Source: Beijerinckiaceae bacterium
GTDB lineage: Bacteria; Pseudomonadota; Alphaproteobacteria; Rhizobiales; Beijerinckiaceae
DNA length: 64,000 nucleotides
Direction of reading: 5' to 3'
NCBI GenBank assembly: GCA_027532775.1
Contig: JAPZTO010000002.1
Location: forward strand, 248,001-312,000
The notes beneath the pieces are model-generated. The model was not told the origin of the DNA and did no database searches. It saw nothing but the letters and a program-made list of their open reading frames with translations. Positions 1 to 10,845 of the stretch are shown piece by piece. Every line of letters starts with the position of its first letter. Position 1 is the first letter of the stretch. Both the position numbers and the translations under genes were made by a program.

Positions 1-493
1 GTTCAACCTGCAGGCGCCCTTCCCGCGTCGAGGCGCGTCGGCCGAAAATCTCGAGGATCAGGCCGGTCCGGTCGATCACCTTGGCCTTGAAGGCCTGTTC
101 GAGGTTGCGCTGCTGCACCGGGCTGAGCGCGCAATCGACCATGACGAGGCCGATCTCCTCCTCGGCGATGCGCGTCGCGAGTTCGTCGACCTTGCCCTGC
201 CCGAGATAGGTGGCGGGGCGGGTCTGGCGGAGCGGCACGATGACCGAGCCGACAATGCTCAGGTCGATCGCCATGGTCAGGCCGACAGCCTCTTCGAGGC
301 GCGCTTCCGAGCTGCGCAGCATCGGCGTGGCGCCCGGCACATTCGCATTGAGATAGGGCCCGACCACCAAGGTCCGCGTGCGGGTGGCGATGGCCTTTTC
401 CGGCTCGAAGGCAGCCCCCTTCTTCCGCGGGCCCTTCACGGTCGGCGGCTTCTCAGCCGCGATGTCGGTATCCGGGGGGATGGAACGCGTCAC
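1..493 (-). CDS. hflX: GTPase HflX, N-terminal part (runs off the window)
   Basis: Ribosome-associated GTPase that splits or rescues stalled ribosomes. Only the first 164 residues are inside the window; the G domain lies beyond base 1. Visible are the family's N-terminal domain signatures: a GQGKVDEL segment near residues 98-105, PVQQRNLE near 125-132 and [14 protein letters not shown] near 141-154. The start is a GTG whose last two bases begin the hfq stop codon (GTGA, 4-nt overlap), so translation is probably coupled to hfq. No ATG lies near the family's usual start. The first 40 residues are a charged, low-complexity extension. The hfq-hflX order is conserved in proteobacteria. The identity is seen directly; the coupling is inferred. 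Confidence 0.93.
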   Translation of the reverse strand, partial: MTRSIPPDTDIAAEKPPTVKGPRKKGAAFEPEKAIATRTRTLVVGPYLNANVPGATPMLRSSEARLEEAVGLTMAIDLSIVGSVIVPLRQTRPATYLGQGKVDELATRIAEEEIGLVMVDCALSPVQQRNLEQAFKAKVIDRTGLILEIFGRRASTREGRLQVE

Positions 494-732
494 TCTTCGT
501 CGTTCGGGCCGGGCAGATGGATCGGCGAGGCCGGCATGATGGTCGAGATCGCATGCTTGTAGACAAGCTGCGACACTCCGTCGCGCTTCAGGAGAACGCA
601 GAAGTTGTCAAACCACGTCACTGCACCCTGAAGTTTCACGCCATTGACCAGAAAGATCGTGACCGAAATCTTGTTCTTGCGGACATGATTGAGAAAATTG
701 TCTTGAAGACTCGGTGTACGTTCAGTCGCCAT
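490..732 (-). CDS. hfq: RNA chaperone Hfq
   Basis: Hexameric Sm-like RNA chaperone that pairs small RNAs with mRNAs. It is 80 residues long, the usual short alphaproteobacterial form without the long C-terminal tail of enterics. The Sm1 motif runs from about residue 10 to 50 ([13 protein letters not shown], then [13 protein letters not shown]) and the Sm2 motif YKHAIST is at 58-64. It lies downstream of ntrX in the same direction after a gap of about 224 bases, so it probably also has its own promoter. hflX starts inside its stop codon. In several rhizobia trkA sits between ntrX and hfq; here it does not. Confidence 0.98.
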   Translation of the reverse strand: MATERTPSLQDNFLNHVRKNKISVTIFLVNGVKLQGAVTWFDNFCVLLKRDGVSQLVYKHAISTIMPASPIHLPGPNDEE

Positions 733-956
733 TCTTCTTCACCTGCTTATGCGGCGCCCGATTTTGCCTCCGGCTCCACCCCTCCGGAAGCCTCGGGCCT
801 TGCCCCCAGCCAGTCTCCGCAGCGCGGAACTTGGCCCAAATTGCTGCGCTGCAACCTTAGACTATATCCTGCATGAATTCGCTGAAATTCCAAGAGCGCG
901 ACCCTTGTATTTTTCAACAATCCGACCGGCGGGTAACAGGATCGCCGGCTCCGCAA

Positions 957-2324
957 TCAGATGCCGAGGGATTTCAGCTTCCTGTGCAAGGCCGAACGTT
1001 CCATGCCCACGAACTCGGCCGTGCGCGAGATATTGCCGCCGAAACGGTTGATCTGCGCGATCAGGTATTCGCGCTCGAACACCTCGCGCGCCTCCCGCAG
1101 GGCCATGGAAAGCAGGCGTTCGCCCCCTGCCCCGCTGGGTGTCGGCGGCGCTGACGAGCCGACATCCTGCGGCAGCATTTCGGCGGTGACTTCCTGACTC
1201 GGATCGCCCGCTGCGAGGATCATCAGGCGTTCGACATTGTTGCGCAGCTGCCGGACATTGCCCGGCCAGTCATGCGTCTGCAGGATGGCCATTGCATCCA
1301 TGGCGATCCGCCGCCTGGGCAGGCCCGAGGCGACAGCGATCTGCTGCATGAAATGGTCGATCAGGTCGGGGATGTCCTCGCGCCGTTCCGCCAGAGCCGG
1401 CACGCGGATCGGGACAACGCCGAGGCGATGGTAGAGATCCTCGCGGAAGCGCCCGGCGGCGATTTCCTCCTGCAGGTCGCGGCTGGTGGAGGAGATGATC
1501 CGCACATCGACATGGACGCGGGCATTGCCATCGACGCGCTGGAAATTCTGGTCCACCAGGACGCGCAGGATCTTGTTCTGCGTCTCGCGCGGCATGTCGG
1601 CGATCTCGTCGATGAAGAGCGTGCCGCCATGGGCTTCCTCGAGCGCGCCGATGCGCCTTGCCGCCTTGCCCTTGCCGCCCTCGACGCCGAACAGCGCCTC
1701 CTCCATGCGCTCGGGCGTGATGGCCGCCGCATTGATGACGATGAAGGGGCCGGCCGAGCGGGCCGAGATCTGATGCAGGCTGCGCGCCGCCAGTTCCTTG
1801 CCGGCGCCGGGCGGCCCGCTGATCATGACGCGGGCATTGGTGGGCGCGACGCGCTCGATCTGCTGGCGCAACTGGGAGATCACGGTCGAGGCGCCGACAA
1901 TCCCGTCCGGCACGCCGGAGCGGGTCTTCAGGTCGCGGATCTCGCGCTTGAGTGCCATGGCCTCGAGCGCCCGCCGCGCCACGAGGACGAGGCGATCGGC
2001 CTTGAAGGGCTTCTCGATGAAGTCATAGGCGCCTTGCTTGATGGCGGCCACGGCGGTCTCGATATTGCCGTGCCCGGAGATCATCACGATGGGGATTTCC
2101 GGATGCTGCTCCTTGATGACTTCCAGCAATTGCAGCCCGTCCAGCCGGCTGCCCTGGATCCAGATATCGAGGAAGATCAGGTTGGGCCGGCGCGCCTCGA
2201 TCGCCGCCAGCGCCTCGTCAGCATGCCGGGCCGTGCGTGTCGTATACCCTTCATCGTCGAGGATGCCCGCCACGAGATCGCGGATATCGGCTTCGTCGTC
2301 GACGATCAGAATATCGCCTGCCAT
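957..2324 (-). CDS. ntrX: Response regulator NtrX (AAA+ type)
   Basis: Response regulator of the NtrYX pair, linked in alphaproteobacteria to nitrogen, redox and envelope control. It is 455 residues. The receiver domain spans 1-120 with phospho-acceptor D53 (FLDIWIQGSRLDG is typical of NtrX) and K105. The AAA+ domain has Walker A GPPGAGKE at 170-177 and Walker B TLFIDE at 235-240. A FIS-type helix-turn-helix is at the C-terminus. The sigma-54 contact loop GAFTGA is absent: residues 212-226 read FGVEGGKGKAARRIG. The start chosen is the ATG one base after the ntrY stop; in-frame sequence further upstream lies inside ntrY and has no family match. Confidence 0.95.
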   Translation of the reverse strand: MAGDILIVDDEADIRDLVAGILDDEGYTTRTARHADEALAAIEARRPNLIFLDIWIQGSRLDGLQLLEVIKEQHPEIPIVMISGHGNIETAVAAIKQGAYDFIEKPFKADRLVLVARRALEAMALKREIRDLKTRSGVPDGIVGASTVISQLRQQIERVAPTNARVMISGPPGAGKELAARSLHQISARSAGPFIVINAAAITPERMEEALFGVEGGKGKAARRIGALEEAHGGTLFIDEIADMPRETQNKILRVLVDQNFQRVDGNARVHVDVRIISSTSRDLQEEIAAGRFREDLYHRLGVVPIRVPALAERREDIPDLIDHFMQQIAVASGLPRRRIAMDAMAILQTHDWPGNVRQLRNNVERLMILAAGDPSQEVTAEMLPQDVGSSAPPTPSGAGGERLLSMALREAREVFEREYLIAQINRFGGNISRTAEFVGMERSALHRKLKSLGI

Positions 2325-2325
2325 G

Positions 2326-4593
2326 TCACTTTCCTTCAATCGGCTTCGGATCCGCCAGGCCGGAAGCGGCCAGAGTGCGGGGCAGATGGATACGGACCAG
2401 CGCGCCGGGGGGCTGGAGGCCGTTTTCGGCAGGGGGATCGAGCAGCTCGATCCGCCCGCCATGGTCTTCGAAGATCTTCGCCACGATCGGCAGGCCAAGG
2501 CCGGTGCCGCCCTCGCGGGTCGTCATGTAGGGTTCGAGCAGGCGCTGGCGGCCCTCGGCGGGAAAGCCCTTGCCATTGTCGCGGATGTCGATGGCCACCC
2601 ATTCCGGCGTGACGGAAGAGAGGCCGAGCAGGATGCGCCCCTCCCCGGCCGGGCCAGCGGGGGATTCAGCGATCGACTCGCAGGCATTCTTCATCAGGTT
2701 CTGGACGGCCTGGGCAATCAGCCGCCGGTCGAACCGGGCGGAAAGCCCCTCCTCCGGCAGGTTCTCGTCGAACTCGATGCCCGGATTGCCGACGCGCATC
2801 ATGAAGCTGACTTCGCGCAACATCTTCACGAGGTCATCCTCGACCGGCTGCGGCTTCGGCATCCGCGCGAAGGAGGAGAACTCGTCCACCATCCGCTTGA
2901 TGTCGTCCACCTGGCGGATGATCGTGTCGGTGCATTGGTCGAAGACGTTGCGGTCCTCGACAATGACCTTGCCGAATTTCCGGCGGATGCGCTCGGCGGA
3001 GAGCTGGATCGGCGTGAGCGGGTTCTTGATCTCGTGGGCAATCCGCCGCGCGACATCGGCCCAGGCCGAGGTACGCTGCGCGGTGACGAGTTCGGTGATG
3101 TCATCGAGCGTCACCACCTGCCCGCCGGCGGAATCGCCCGTCAGGCGCACCGAGAGAATGCGCTCCAGTGTCTTGCGCTGGATTCGGATTTCGTCCTGCT
3201 GGAGGCGCCCGCCACCCTGCCGGCCTTCCTCGATAAAGCCGGAGATTTCCGGGAAGACCTCCGCCAGCGGCTGGCCATGAATCTCGCGATCGCCGATGCC
3301 GAGGATCTGGCGGGCCATCGGGTTGATCAGGCTGACCCGGCCTTCGAGGTCGAGGCCGACCACGCCTGCCGGCACGCCGGCAAGCACCGCCTCCATGAAG
3401 CGGCGCCGGCGGTCGATCAGCGCATTGGCTTCGCTGAGGCTGGAATGCTGTTCGCGCAGGACGGTTGTCATGTTGTTGAAGGTCGCGCCCAACTGGCTGA
3501 GGTCATTCCCCATCTTGGACAACGGAACCTGAACGTAGAGATTCCCGGCGGAGACCTGATCGGTCGCCTGCATGAGCCGGCGGATCGGATCGACAAGCCG
3601 GTCGGAGAAGCCGAGGCCAAGCAGGACCGAGGCGAGCAGGCCGATCAGCGTCAGCAGCACGAAAACCAGCGCGATGCCGTATTGCGTGGCGTTCCGGCGG
3701 GCTTCCAGCACCTGGTATTGCAGCACGCCCGACCGGGCGACAACGGGGAATTCCAGCATGCGCGGATCGATGCCGCGCGCCACCATCAGGAAGGAATCAG
3801 GGCCGAAATCCCGCAGCTTGATGAGTCCGCCGATGGCCTCTCGGGTGAAGAGGCAGGGAATCTCGTCGGTTTCGGCATAGCGGAAATCCTCGGGCGAGAC
3901 GGTGGGAGGTTCGATTTTCCGCCCTTCCACTTTCGCCTGCTCGACCATCGTGCCGTCATCCTTGAAGATCACGGCATAGGGAAAACCGAGGGCGACAGCC
4001 CGGGCATTGAAGAAGGCCTGGAATCCGGCGGTGTTGCCCAGGAAGAAACCCGAGGCATTGGTGCGATCGAGATCGTTCGCCATGAGACGAAGCTCGCGGC
4101 CGATATTCTGGCAGATCTGCTGCTGGAAATTGCGCGAGATGATCTCGGCATTCTGGACAAGGGCGCGCAGGTCGCCGGAGAACCATGGCGTCAGGCCGCG
4201 CTCCAGCGCAATGATGCCCGCCCCGGCGACGAGGGTGGTCGGCACGGCCGCGACAAGGCTGAACAGGGCGACGACGCGGCGGTGCAGGCGCGCGCCGGCC
4301 AATCCGGCCTGATTGGCGCGGCGGAGGCGGACCAGCTGCCGGATGACCAGCGCGAACAGCGCGAGGATCAGCAGAACGTCGATGCCGAGCAGCACCAAAA
4401 CGGCGGTCTCGTCCGGCTCGACGCCCAAGGATCCCAGCAGGAAGAGGAAGGTGCCGATGGCGGCAGCCAGCGCCACGCCCACGATGGTCGGCGCCCACCA
4501 GGACCCCACGGGCTCGTCTACAAGCCCTGCCCCGGTTGGCGGGGCCAGCCGAGGGCGCGCCTCTTCCGGTGCCGGAGGGGCCTTGTCCGTCAT
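2326..4593 (-). CDS. ntrY: Nitrogen sensor histidine kinase NtrY
   Basis: Membrane sensor kinase partner of NtrX, 755 residues. There are three hydrophobic segments in the first 125 residues and a fourth near 300-322, enclosing a periplasmic sensing region. A HAMP linker, a PAS-like region, the phospho-acceptor H box [12 protein letters not shown] and the N/G boxes (DNGKGFP, GGTGLGLPIVAKI) follow. The start is the ATG of MTDKAPPAPEE, just before the first membrane segment; the open frame extends 32 codons further without family-like sequence. Its stop is one base from the ntrX start, so the two are surely co-transcribed. A gap of 161 bases separates it from ntrC. Confidence 0.95.
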   Translation of the reverse strand: MTDKAPPAPEEARPRLAPPTGAGLVDEPVGSWWAPTIVGVALAAAIGTFLFLLGSLGVEPDETAVLVLLGIDVLLILALFALVIRQLVRLRRANQAGLAGARLHRRVVALFSLVAAVPTTLVAGAGIIALERGLTPWFSGDLRALVQNAEIISRNFQQQICQNIGRELRLMANDLDRTNASGFFLGNTAGFQAFFNARAVALGFPYAVIFKDDGTMVEQAKVEGRKIEPPTVSPEDFRYAETDEIPCLFTREAIGGLIKLRDFGPDSFLMVARGIDPRMLEFPVVARSGVLQYQVLEARRNATQYGIALVFVLLTLIGLLASVLLGLGFSDRLVDPIRRLMQATDQVSAGNLYVQVPLSKMGNDLSQLGATFNNMTTVLREQHSSLSEANALIDRRRRFMEAVLAGVPAGVVGLDLEGRVSLINPMARQILGIGDREIHGQPLAEVFPEISGFIEEGRQGGGRLQQDEIRIQRKTLERILSVRLTGDSAGGQVVTLDDITELVTAQRTSAWADVARRIAHEIKNPLTPIQLSAERIRRKFGKVIVEDRNVFDQCTDTIIRQVDDIKRMVDEFSSFARMPKPQPVEDDLVKMLREVSFMMRVGNPGIEFDENLPEEGLSARFDRRLIAQAVQNLMKNACESIAESPAGPAGEGRILLGLSSVTPEWVAIDIRDNGKGFPAEGRQRLLEPYMTTREGGTGLGLPIVAKIFEDHGGRIELLDPPAENGLQPPGALVRIHLPRTLAASGLADPKPIEGK

Positions 4594-4754
4594 GGACCGC
4601 GCTTTCGGAAATTGAATGACGTCACGGCCAATCCTGCTGCAGGCGGCAGGGCCAGCCACAGCGATGCCCCGCGACTCACCCGCGCGCAAACCTTAGGCGC
4701 GAATGACTCATCTGCGCAACACTGTTGTTGAATTGCGACAAATCTGCGGCGGGC
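4594..4754 (-). promoter_or_regulatory. ntrC-ntrY spacer with nested inverted repeat
   Basis: This 161-base spacer is the only sizeable gap between ntrBC and ntrYX, so it is the likely site of a separate ntrYX promoter or an ntrC transcript end. At 4713-4735 there is an inverted repeat with outer arms CGCAA and TTGCG, and inside it CAACA-c-TGTTG. It lies 20 bases past the ntrC stop and about 120 bases ahead of ntrY. It could be an operator or a transcript-end hairpin; no T run follows. No convincing -35/-10 pair could be assigned. Confidence 0.3.
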
Positions 4755-6248
<1,494 letters not shown>

Positions 6249-6319
6249 GCCTTCCGGGCCCTCGTCACTGTCACCGGGCCGGCAGGGCCTCGTTGCCTTG
6301 CCGCCCGGGTTTTCTTTTT

Positions 6320-7444
6320 TCAGCGTTCCCGCTGGTGGTGCATCGGCAGGAGGATCCGGAACAGGGTCTGTCCCTTCAGCCTTTCGCATTCGATGACGCC
6401 ACCATGGTCGCTGACCACTTTCGCAACCAGTGCAAGACCGAGGCCAGTTCCGCTCGCCTTGCTGGTCACGAAAGGTTCGAAGAGATGCGGAACCAGATGC
6501 TCGGGGATGCCCGGACCATTATCCAGAATGCCGACCTCGAAGGGCAGCGCCACGCGCCGGCCGCTCGTCGGGACCACCATGGAGACGCCCGGCCGGAACG
6601 CGGTCGTCAGCGTGATGCGCCCGGCCCGCCGCTCGCCGCCGATGGCTTCGGCAGCGTTTTTCACCAGGTTCAGGATGGCCTGGACCAGGCGGTCCCGGTT
6701 GGCGAGGATCGGCGGAAGCGAGGGGTCGAACCGGTGCTCGAAGGCGATATGGGCGGCAAAACCGCTGCTGGCCAGCCGGCTGACATGGTCCAGTACCTCG
6801 TGGATATTGACCGGCGACATCGGCATGGGGCGCCCGTCCGAGAAGACCTCGAACCGTTCGACAAGCCGCACGATCCGGTCAACTTCGGAGCGGATCAGCG
6901 TGGAAAGCGGCTTCTCGGCCTCGGGCAGGGAATGCTCGATCAATTGGGCCGCGCCACGGATGCCGGAAAGCGGGTTCTTGATCTCGTGGGCCAGCATCGA
7001 GGCCATGGCACTGACCGAACGCACGGCATCGCGGTGGGTCAGCTGGCGGTTCATCTTGTCCATGATGGCGCGGGGCTGGATCACCAGCAGGATCGAGCCT
7101 GCGCTGTCGACGAGCGGCGAGGCATAGAGATCGACCAGCTGCTCGCCCTTGGCGGTCTTGCTGGGCGAGAGATCGATCCCGTATTCCGTGACGCTGCCGC
7201 CCTTTTCCCGCACATGCTCGACCGACTGGATCAAGGGCGAGCCGGGCGGCAGGACCTCTGCGATATCGCGGGCGCGCAGGCGTTCACGGCCAGCGCCGAA
7301 AAGCTGCTCTGCGGCGGTATTGGCGAAGGCGATGCGGTTGTTGCGGTCAACCTCGACCACAGGCATCGGCATGGCATCGATAAGATTGCGCAACGAACCG
7401 GTTCCATATTCGGGCGCCGCGCCGAGCAGGATCTCAGGCGGCAT
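6320..7444 (-). CDS. ntrB: Nitrogen sensor histidine kinase NtrB
   Basis: Soluble kinase/phosphatase that controls NtrC and is itself controlled by PII proteins. It is 374 residues: a PAS domain at about 15-125, phospho-acceptor H153 in [14 protein letters not shown], and N/G boxes near the C-terminus ([30 protein letters not shown]). There is no membrane segment, as expected. The start is an ATG inside the dusB 3' end, giving an 11-nt overlap that implies translational coupling. The order dusB-ntrB-ntrC is widely conserved in alphaproteobacteria. Confidence 0.96.
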   Translation of the reverse strand: MPPEILLGAAPEYGTGSLRNLIDAMPMPVVEVDRNNRIAFANTAAEQLFGAGRERLRARDIAEVLPPGSPLIQSVEHVREKGGSVTEYGIDLSPSKTAKGEQLVDLYASPLVDSAGSILLVIQPRAIMDKMNRQLTHRDAVRSVSAMASMLAHEIKNPLSGIRGAAQLIEHSLPEAEKPLSTLIRSEVDRIVRLVERFEVFSDGRPMPMSPVNIHEVLDHVSRLASSGFAAHIAFEHRFDPSLPPILANRDRLVQAILNLVKNAAEAIGGERRAGRITLTTAFRPGVSMVVPTSGRRVALPFEVGILDNGPGIPEHLVPHLFEPFVTSKASGTGLGLALVAKVVSDHGGVIECERLKGQTLFRILLPMHHQRER

Positions 7445-8456
7445 GTATGAGGGGGGCCCTGCCTTCCGTTGCCTCACCGAGGGATTCGAGGAAATGGATG
7501 ACATGACGCGCTTCTTCCGTTTGCAAGATGGTCGCCAACTGCTCCTGCGGGACCGGAATGCCGGCCGCTTTCGCATGGTTGGCGAAGGCCGCGACATGCT
7601 TGCGTGCATGGCGCACGCCCTGTCGAAGGCCCATGGTTTCAAGGAGATGGGTGTAGTGCCGGATCATCGCAGCGGCCTTTTCCGCCGGGCCCGGCGCCTG
7701 CCAGGGCCGGCCGGCCAGGCCGTGCCCGATCGCGCCCACCAGCCAGGGTTGCCCCAGAGCGGCGCGGCCGATCATGACCCCGTCAGCGCCGGACAGTTCC
7801 AGTGCCTTGCGGGCCCTTTCGAGGCTGTCGATATCGCCATTGACGATGACCGGCAGCGTCGTTGCCTCGCGGACGGCCCGCACGGCCTGCCAGTCCGCCC
7901 GGCCCTTGTAGAATTGCTGCCGCGTCCGGCCATGGATCGTCACGAGAGAGAGGCCGCAATCCTCCGCCCGCCGCGCCAGTTCCGGCGCGTTGAGGCGGGA
8001 TTCGTCCCATCCGAGCCGCATTTTCAGCGTCACAGGCACGGAAACCGCGTTGCGGACAGCTTCGATCAGCGTCTGGGCGTGATCGAGATCGCGCATGAGT
8101 GCAGAGCCGCTCCAGCCATTGGTGACGCGCTTGGCCGGGCAGCCCATATTGATGTCGATGATGTGCGCGCCCGAGGCTTCCGCCACGCGGGCCCCCTCGC
8201 CCATCGGCCCGGCCTCGCAGCCGGCGAGCTGGACGACATGGAGCGACAGCCCCTCTCCCTCGGCCCGGAGCCGCGCCTCCTCGTCGCCGGCGGCAAGCTG
8301 GTCAGCGGCGACCATCTCGCTCACCACAAGCCCGGCACCGAAGCCGGCGGCGACCTGCCGCATGCCGTGATCGGTGACGCCGGACATCGGCGCGAGCATC
8401 GCGGGTGTCTCGATCCTGTGCGTTCCGATCCGGAAACCTGTCGAAGATAGCGCCAT
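7434..8456 (-). CDS. dusB: tRNA-dihydrouridine synthase DusB
   Basis: FMN-dependent enzyme that reduces specific uridines in tRNA, formerly called NifR3 because of its place ahead of ntrBC. It is 340 residues. FMN-barrel and active-site features are visible: [12 protein letters not shown] near 18-29, [12 protein letters not shown] with catalytic C106, the KMRLGWD segment, and [18 protein letters not shown]. It is the first gene of the nitrogen-regulation operon and diverges from ispDF across a gap of about 200 bases. Confidence 0.96.
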   Translation of the reverse strand: MALSSTGFRIGTHRIETPAMLAPMSGVTDHGMRQVAAGFGAGLVVSEMVAADQLAAGDEEARLRAEGEGLSLHVVQLAGCEAGPMGEGARVAEASGAHIIDINMGCPAKRVTNGWSGSALMRDLDHAQTLIEAVRNAVSVPVTLKMRLGWDESRLNAPELARRAEDCGLSLVTIHGRTRQQFYKGRADWQAVRAVREATTLPVIVNGDIDSLERARKALELSGADGVMIGRAALGQPWLVGAIGHGLAGRPWQAPGPAEKAAAMIRHYTHLLETMGLRQGVRHARKHVAAFANHAKAAGIPVPQEQLATILQTEEARHVIHFLESLGEATEGRAPLIHAA

Positions 8457-8658
8457 TGTGCCTAAAAATTCATCATTTCGCTACCGGATGGGCAGAGGGG
8501 GCGGATTTGCGCCAATCTGCTTCCGATTGCCGGCATGGATCACCGGCGGCGGGGGCGAGGCAATGACCGGTCGTTCCGGCCCTTCCTGCCCGAGCCGGAT
8601 TGACGGATAGACGAGTTTTCCGCTTTGGTCATGCAGAAACGTGAGATCGCCGGTTGCC

Positions 8659-9855
8659 ATGACTGATTCCGCCCCCCTCGCCGCCCTTGTCGTCGCTGCC
8701 GGGCGGGGCACCCGGCTTGGCGGGCCCGTGCCCAAGCAGTACCGGCGCGTTGCCGGTCGCCCGGTGCTGACGCATACGCTCGAGCATCTCATCCGGCCGG
8801 GCCTGTTCGACCGGGTGCTGGTGGTGATCCACCCGGATGACGGCGCCGCCTTTGTGGAAGCGCTTGCACCGCTCGGGCTGGCCGGCGGGCGGATCAGCTC
8901 CTGCCCGGGCGGCGCGTCGCGGCAGGATTCGGTCCGGCTGGGGCTCGAGGCGCTGGCGGCATCCGGTCTGCCAGACCCGGCCATCGTGTTGATCCATGAT
9001 GCTGCGCGCCCCTTCGCCGGCGAGGCCGTGCTGATGCGCGCCGTGCTCGCCGCACAGCGTCATGGCGCGGCCATTCCGGTTCTCCAGGTGCCTGACACAT
9101 TGGCGGTCCTGGACAAGGCCGGGCATCTCGCCGGCAATCCCGACCGGAACAGCGTGCGCCTCGTCCAGACACCGCAGGCCTTCCGGTTCGGGCCGGTGCT
9201 GGCGGCGCATCGGCAGGCGCTTGCCGATGGGCGCACCGATTTCACCGATGATGCGGGGTTGGCCGCTGCCTACGGGCAATCCGTCGGCTCCTTTGCAGGC
9301 GATGAGGCGCTGTTCAAGATCACTCGCGAAGAGGATCTTGCGCGGGCCGAGCGCCATCTCGCCCCGCAGGCCGAGACTCGGACGGGCCTCGGCTATGATG
9401 TGCACGCCTTTACCGAGGGCGACCATGTCTGGCTCGGCGGCGTCGCGATCCCGCATTCGAGGAAGCTGCTCGGCCATTCCGATGCCGATCCGCTGCTCCA
9501 TGCCCTGACCGATGCCTTGCTGGGCACGATCGGCGATGGCGATATCGGCCAGCATTTCCCGCCCTCGGACCCACGCTGGAAGGGCGCGCCCTCGCGGCTC
9601 TTTCTTGCCGATGCCGCCCGCCGGGTGGTGGAACGGGGTGGCCGCATCGTTTCGGTGGATTGCACCGTTCTGGCGGAGGCGCCGAAGGTCGGCCCGCATC
9701 GCGGTGCCATGCAGGCGCTGATTGGCGAGGTACTCGGCCTTGCGCCGGATCGCATCGGCATCAAGGCGACGACGTCGGAGAAGCTTGGCTTTGTCGGCCG
9801 CAGCGAAGGCATTGCCGCCATGGCCGTCGCGACGGTGATGTTCGGAGGAAGTTGA
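8659..9855 (+). CDS. ispDF: Bifunctional IspD/IspF isoprenoid synthesis enzyme
   Basis: Bifunctional MEP-pathway enzyme: 2-C-methyl-D-erythritol 4-phosphate cytidylyltransferase joined to 2-C-methyl-D-erythritol 2,4-cyclodiphosphate synthase. It is 398 residues. The IspD part (1 to about 232) has the CTP-binding motif AAGRGTRLGGPVPKQY at 13-28. The IspF part starts near 241 with GLGYDVHAF (metal ligands D247, H249) and continues with LLGHSDADPLLHA and the IKATTSEKLGF segment. The fusion is common in alphaproteobacteria. The ATG at 8659 begins at the usual IspD start; an in-frame GTG at 8641 is less likely. pncC follows after 3 bases. Confidence 0.97.
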   Translation: MTDSAPLAALVVAAGRGTRLGGPVPKQYRRVAGRPVLTHTLEHLIRPGLFDRVLVVIHPDDGAAFVEALAPLGLAGGRISSCPGGASRQDSVRLGLEALAASGLPDPAIVLIHDAARPFAGEAVLMRAVLAAQRHGAAIPVLQVPDTLAVLDKAGHLAGNPDRNSVRLVQTPQAFRFGPVLAAHRQALADGRTDFTDDAGLAAAYGQSVGSFAGDEALFKITREEDLARAERHLAPQAETRTGLGYDVHAFTEGDHVWLGGVAIPHSRKLLGHSDADPLLHALTDALLGTIGDGDIGQHFPPSDPRWKGAPSRLFLADAARRVVERGGRIVSVDCTVLAEAPKVGPHRGAMQALIGEVLGLAPDRIGIKATTSEKLGFVGRSEGIAAMAVATVMFGGS

Positions 9856-9858
9856 CCC

Positions 9859-10374
9859 ATGCCGCGCCCGCTCTCGCCTGCCCGCCTCGCGCGCGAAGTC
9901 CTTGCCCTTGCCCGCGCCCGCGGGCTGACCATCGCCACGGCGGAATCCTGCACCGGCGGGCTTGTTGCCGCGGCGCTGACCTCGATTGCCGGCTCGTCGG
10001 ATGTGATGGACCGGGGGTTCGTGACCTATTCGAACGCGGCCAAGACTGCGATGCTCGGCGTACCGGCACCGTTGATCGCGTCAGTCGGCGCGGTGTCAGC
10101 CGAGGTCGCTGCCGCCATGGCGGAAGGCGCGCTGCGGGCTTCCGGCGCCGGGCTGGCGGTTTCCATCACCGGGATTGCCGGACCCGGCGGCGGCTCCGCC
10201 ACCAAACCTGTCGGGCTGGTGCATTTCGCTGCGGCTGCGCGTGACGGACGCGTCAACCGGGTCGATCAGCGTTTCGACCCGGCGCTTGGCCGGGCGGGCA
10301 TCCGCCGGGCGGCCTGCCTGCAGGCGCTTCTGATGCTCCGCGACATGGCGCAGGAAAGCTCGATCACCGCCTGA
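9859..10374 (+). CDS. pncC: Nicotinamide-nucleotide amidase (CinA C-terminal family)
   Basis: Stand-alone CinA-C-type deamidase that recycles nicotinamide mononucleotide to nicotinate mononucleotide. It is 171 residues, the length of the single-domain form without the CinA N-terminal domain. The active-site segment AESCTGGLVAAALT (S30) and the ITGIAGPGGG loop are visible. It lies 3 bases after ispDF, so it is in the same operon, and converges on the RatA/COQ10-like gene with a gap of 10 bases. Confidence 0.93.
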   Translation: MPRPLSPARLAREVLALARARGLTIATAESCTGGLVAAALTSIAGSSDVMDRGFVTYSNAAKTAMLGVPAPLIASVGAVSAEVAAAMAEGALRASGAGLAVSITGIAGPGGGSATKPVGLVHFAAAARDGRVNRVDQRFDPALGRAGIRRAACLQALLMLRDMAQESSITA

Positions 10375-10384
10375 CGGGCTTCGG

Positions 10385-10843
10385 CTAGCCCTTCATCCGT
10401 ACGGCAAGTGCATCTGCCCGGGTTTCGAAGGCTTCGGCCATCTTGCGGAATACCTTTTCGAACACCGCCCCGGCCAGCATCTGGAAGGTGCGGCTCCTGA
10501 ACTCGTAATCGATGAAGAACCGCACATCCGTGCCGCCATCCGGCCGCGCGACGAAGGTCCAGCGGTTTTCCAGATGCTTGAACGGGCCATCGACATAGGT
10601 GACCCGGATGGTATGGCCCGGCCGGTCCAGCTCGACCCGCGTGGTGAAGGTCTCGCGGATCATCTTGTAGCCGATCGACATATCGGCCAGCAGCACCTGC
10701 GTCTCGCCGGCCTCGCTGCGCCGGCGGATGGCCAGAGCCTCGCACATCGGCACGAATTCGGGATAGCGCTCGATATCCGCGACAAGGTCGAACATCGTCT
10801 CGGGCGAATGGCGCACCACCCGCGTGGTTTCGAAACGCGGCAT
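10385..10843 (-). CDS. RatA / COQ10 family START-fold protein
   Basis: Small START-domain protein, 152 residues, of the family that includes mitochondrial Coq10 (ubiquinone binding) and the E. coli protein RatA, which was proposed to block 70S assembly. The N-terminal half carries the family pattern (FETTRVVRHSPETMFDLVADIERYPEFVP) and the middle has DGPFKHLENRWTF. In alphaproteobacteria this gene regularly follows lipA, as here (2-base gap). A role in respiratory quinone handling is more plausible than a toxin role, but the sequence cannot decide. Confidence 0.88.
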   Translation of the reverse strand: MPRFETTRVVRHSPETMFDLVADIERYPEFVPMCEALAIRRRSEAGETQVLLADMSIGYKMIRETFTTRVELDRPGHTIRVTYVDGPFKHLENRWTFVARPDGGTDVRFFIDYEFRSRTFQMLAGAVFEKVFRKMAEAFETRADALAVRMKG

Positions 10844-10845
10844 GG

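Noticed and set aside
841-890. TATAGT on the minus strand (861-866) as a hfq promoter -10
   Set aside because: No -35 at acceptable spacing could be found, so it was not listed.
2038-4731. Very long open frame (897 codons) on the plus strand opposite ntrY
   Set aside because: It is antisense to a clearly coding kinase gene and its translation is low-complexity, Arg/Asp/Gly/His-rich and without domains. In high-GC genomes such frames arise from third-position bias.
8481-8660. Possible 59-residue minus-strand protein (starting MATGDLTFLHD) in the dusB-ispDF gap
   Set aside because: It overlaps the ispDF start, has no clear ribosome site, and its Pro-rich end looks non-coding. It cannot be excluded but is not supported.
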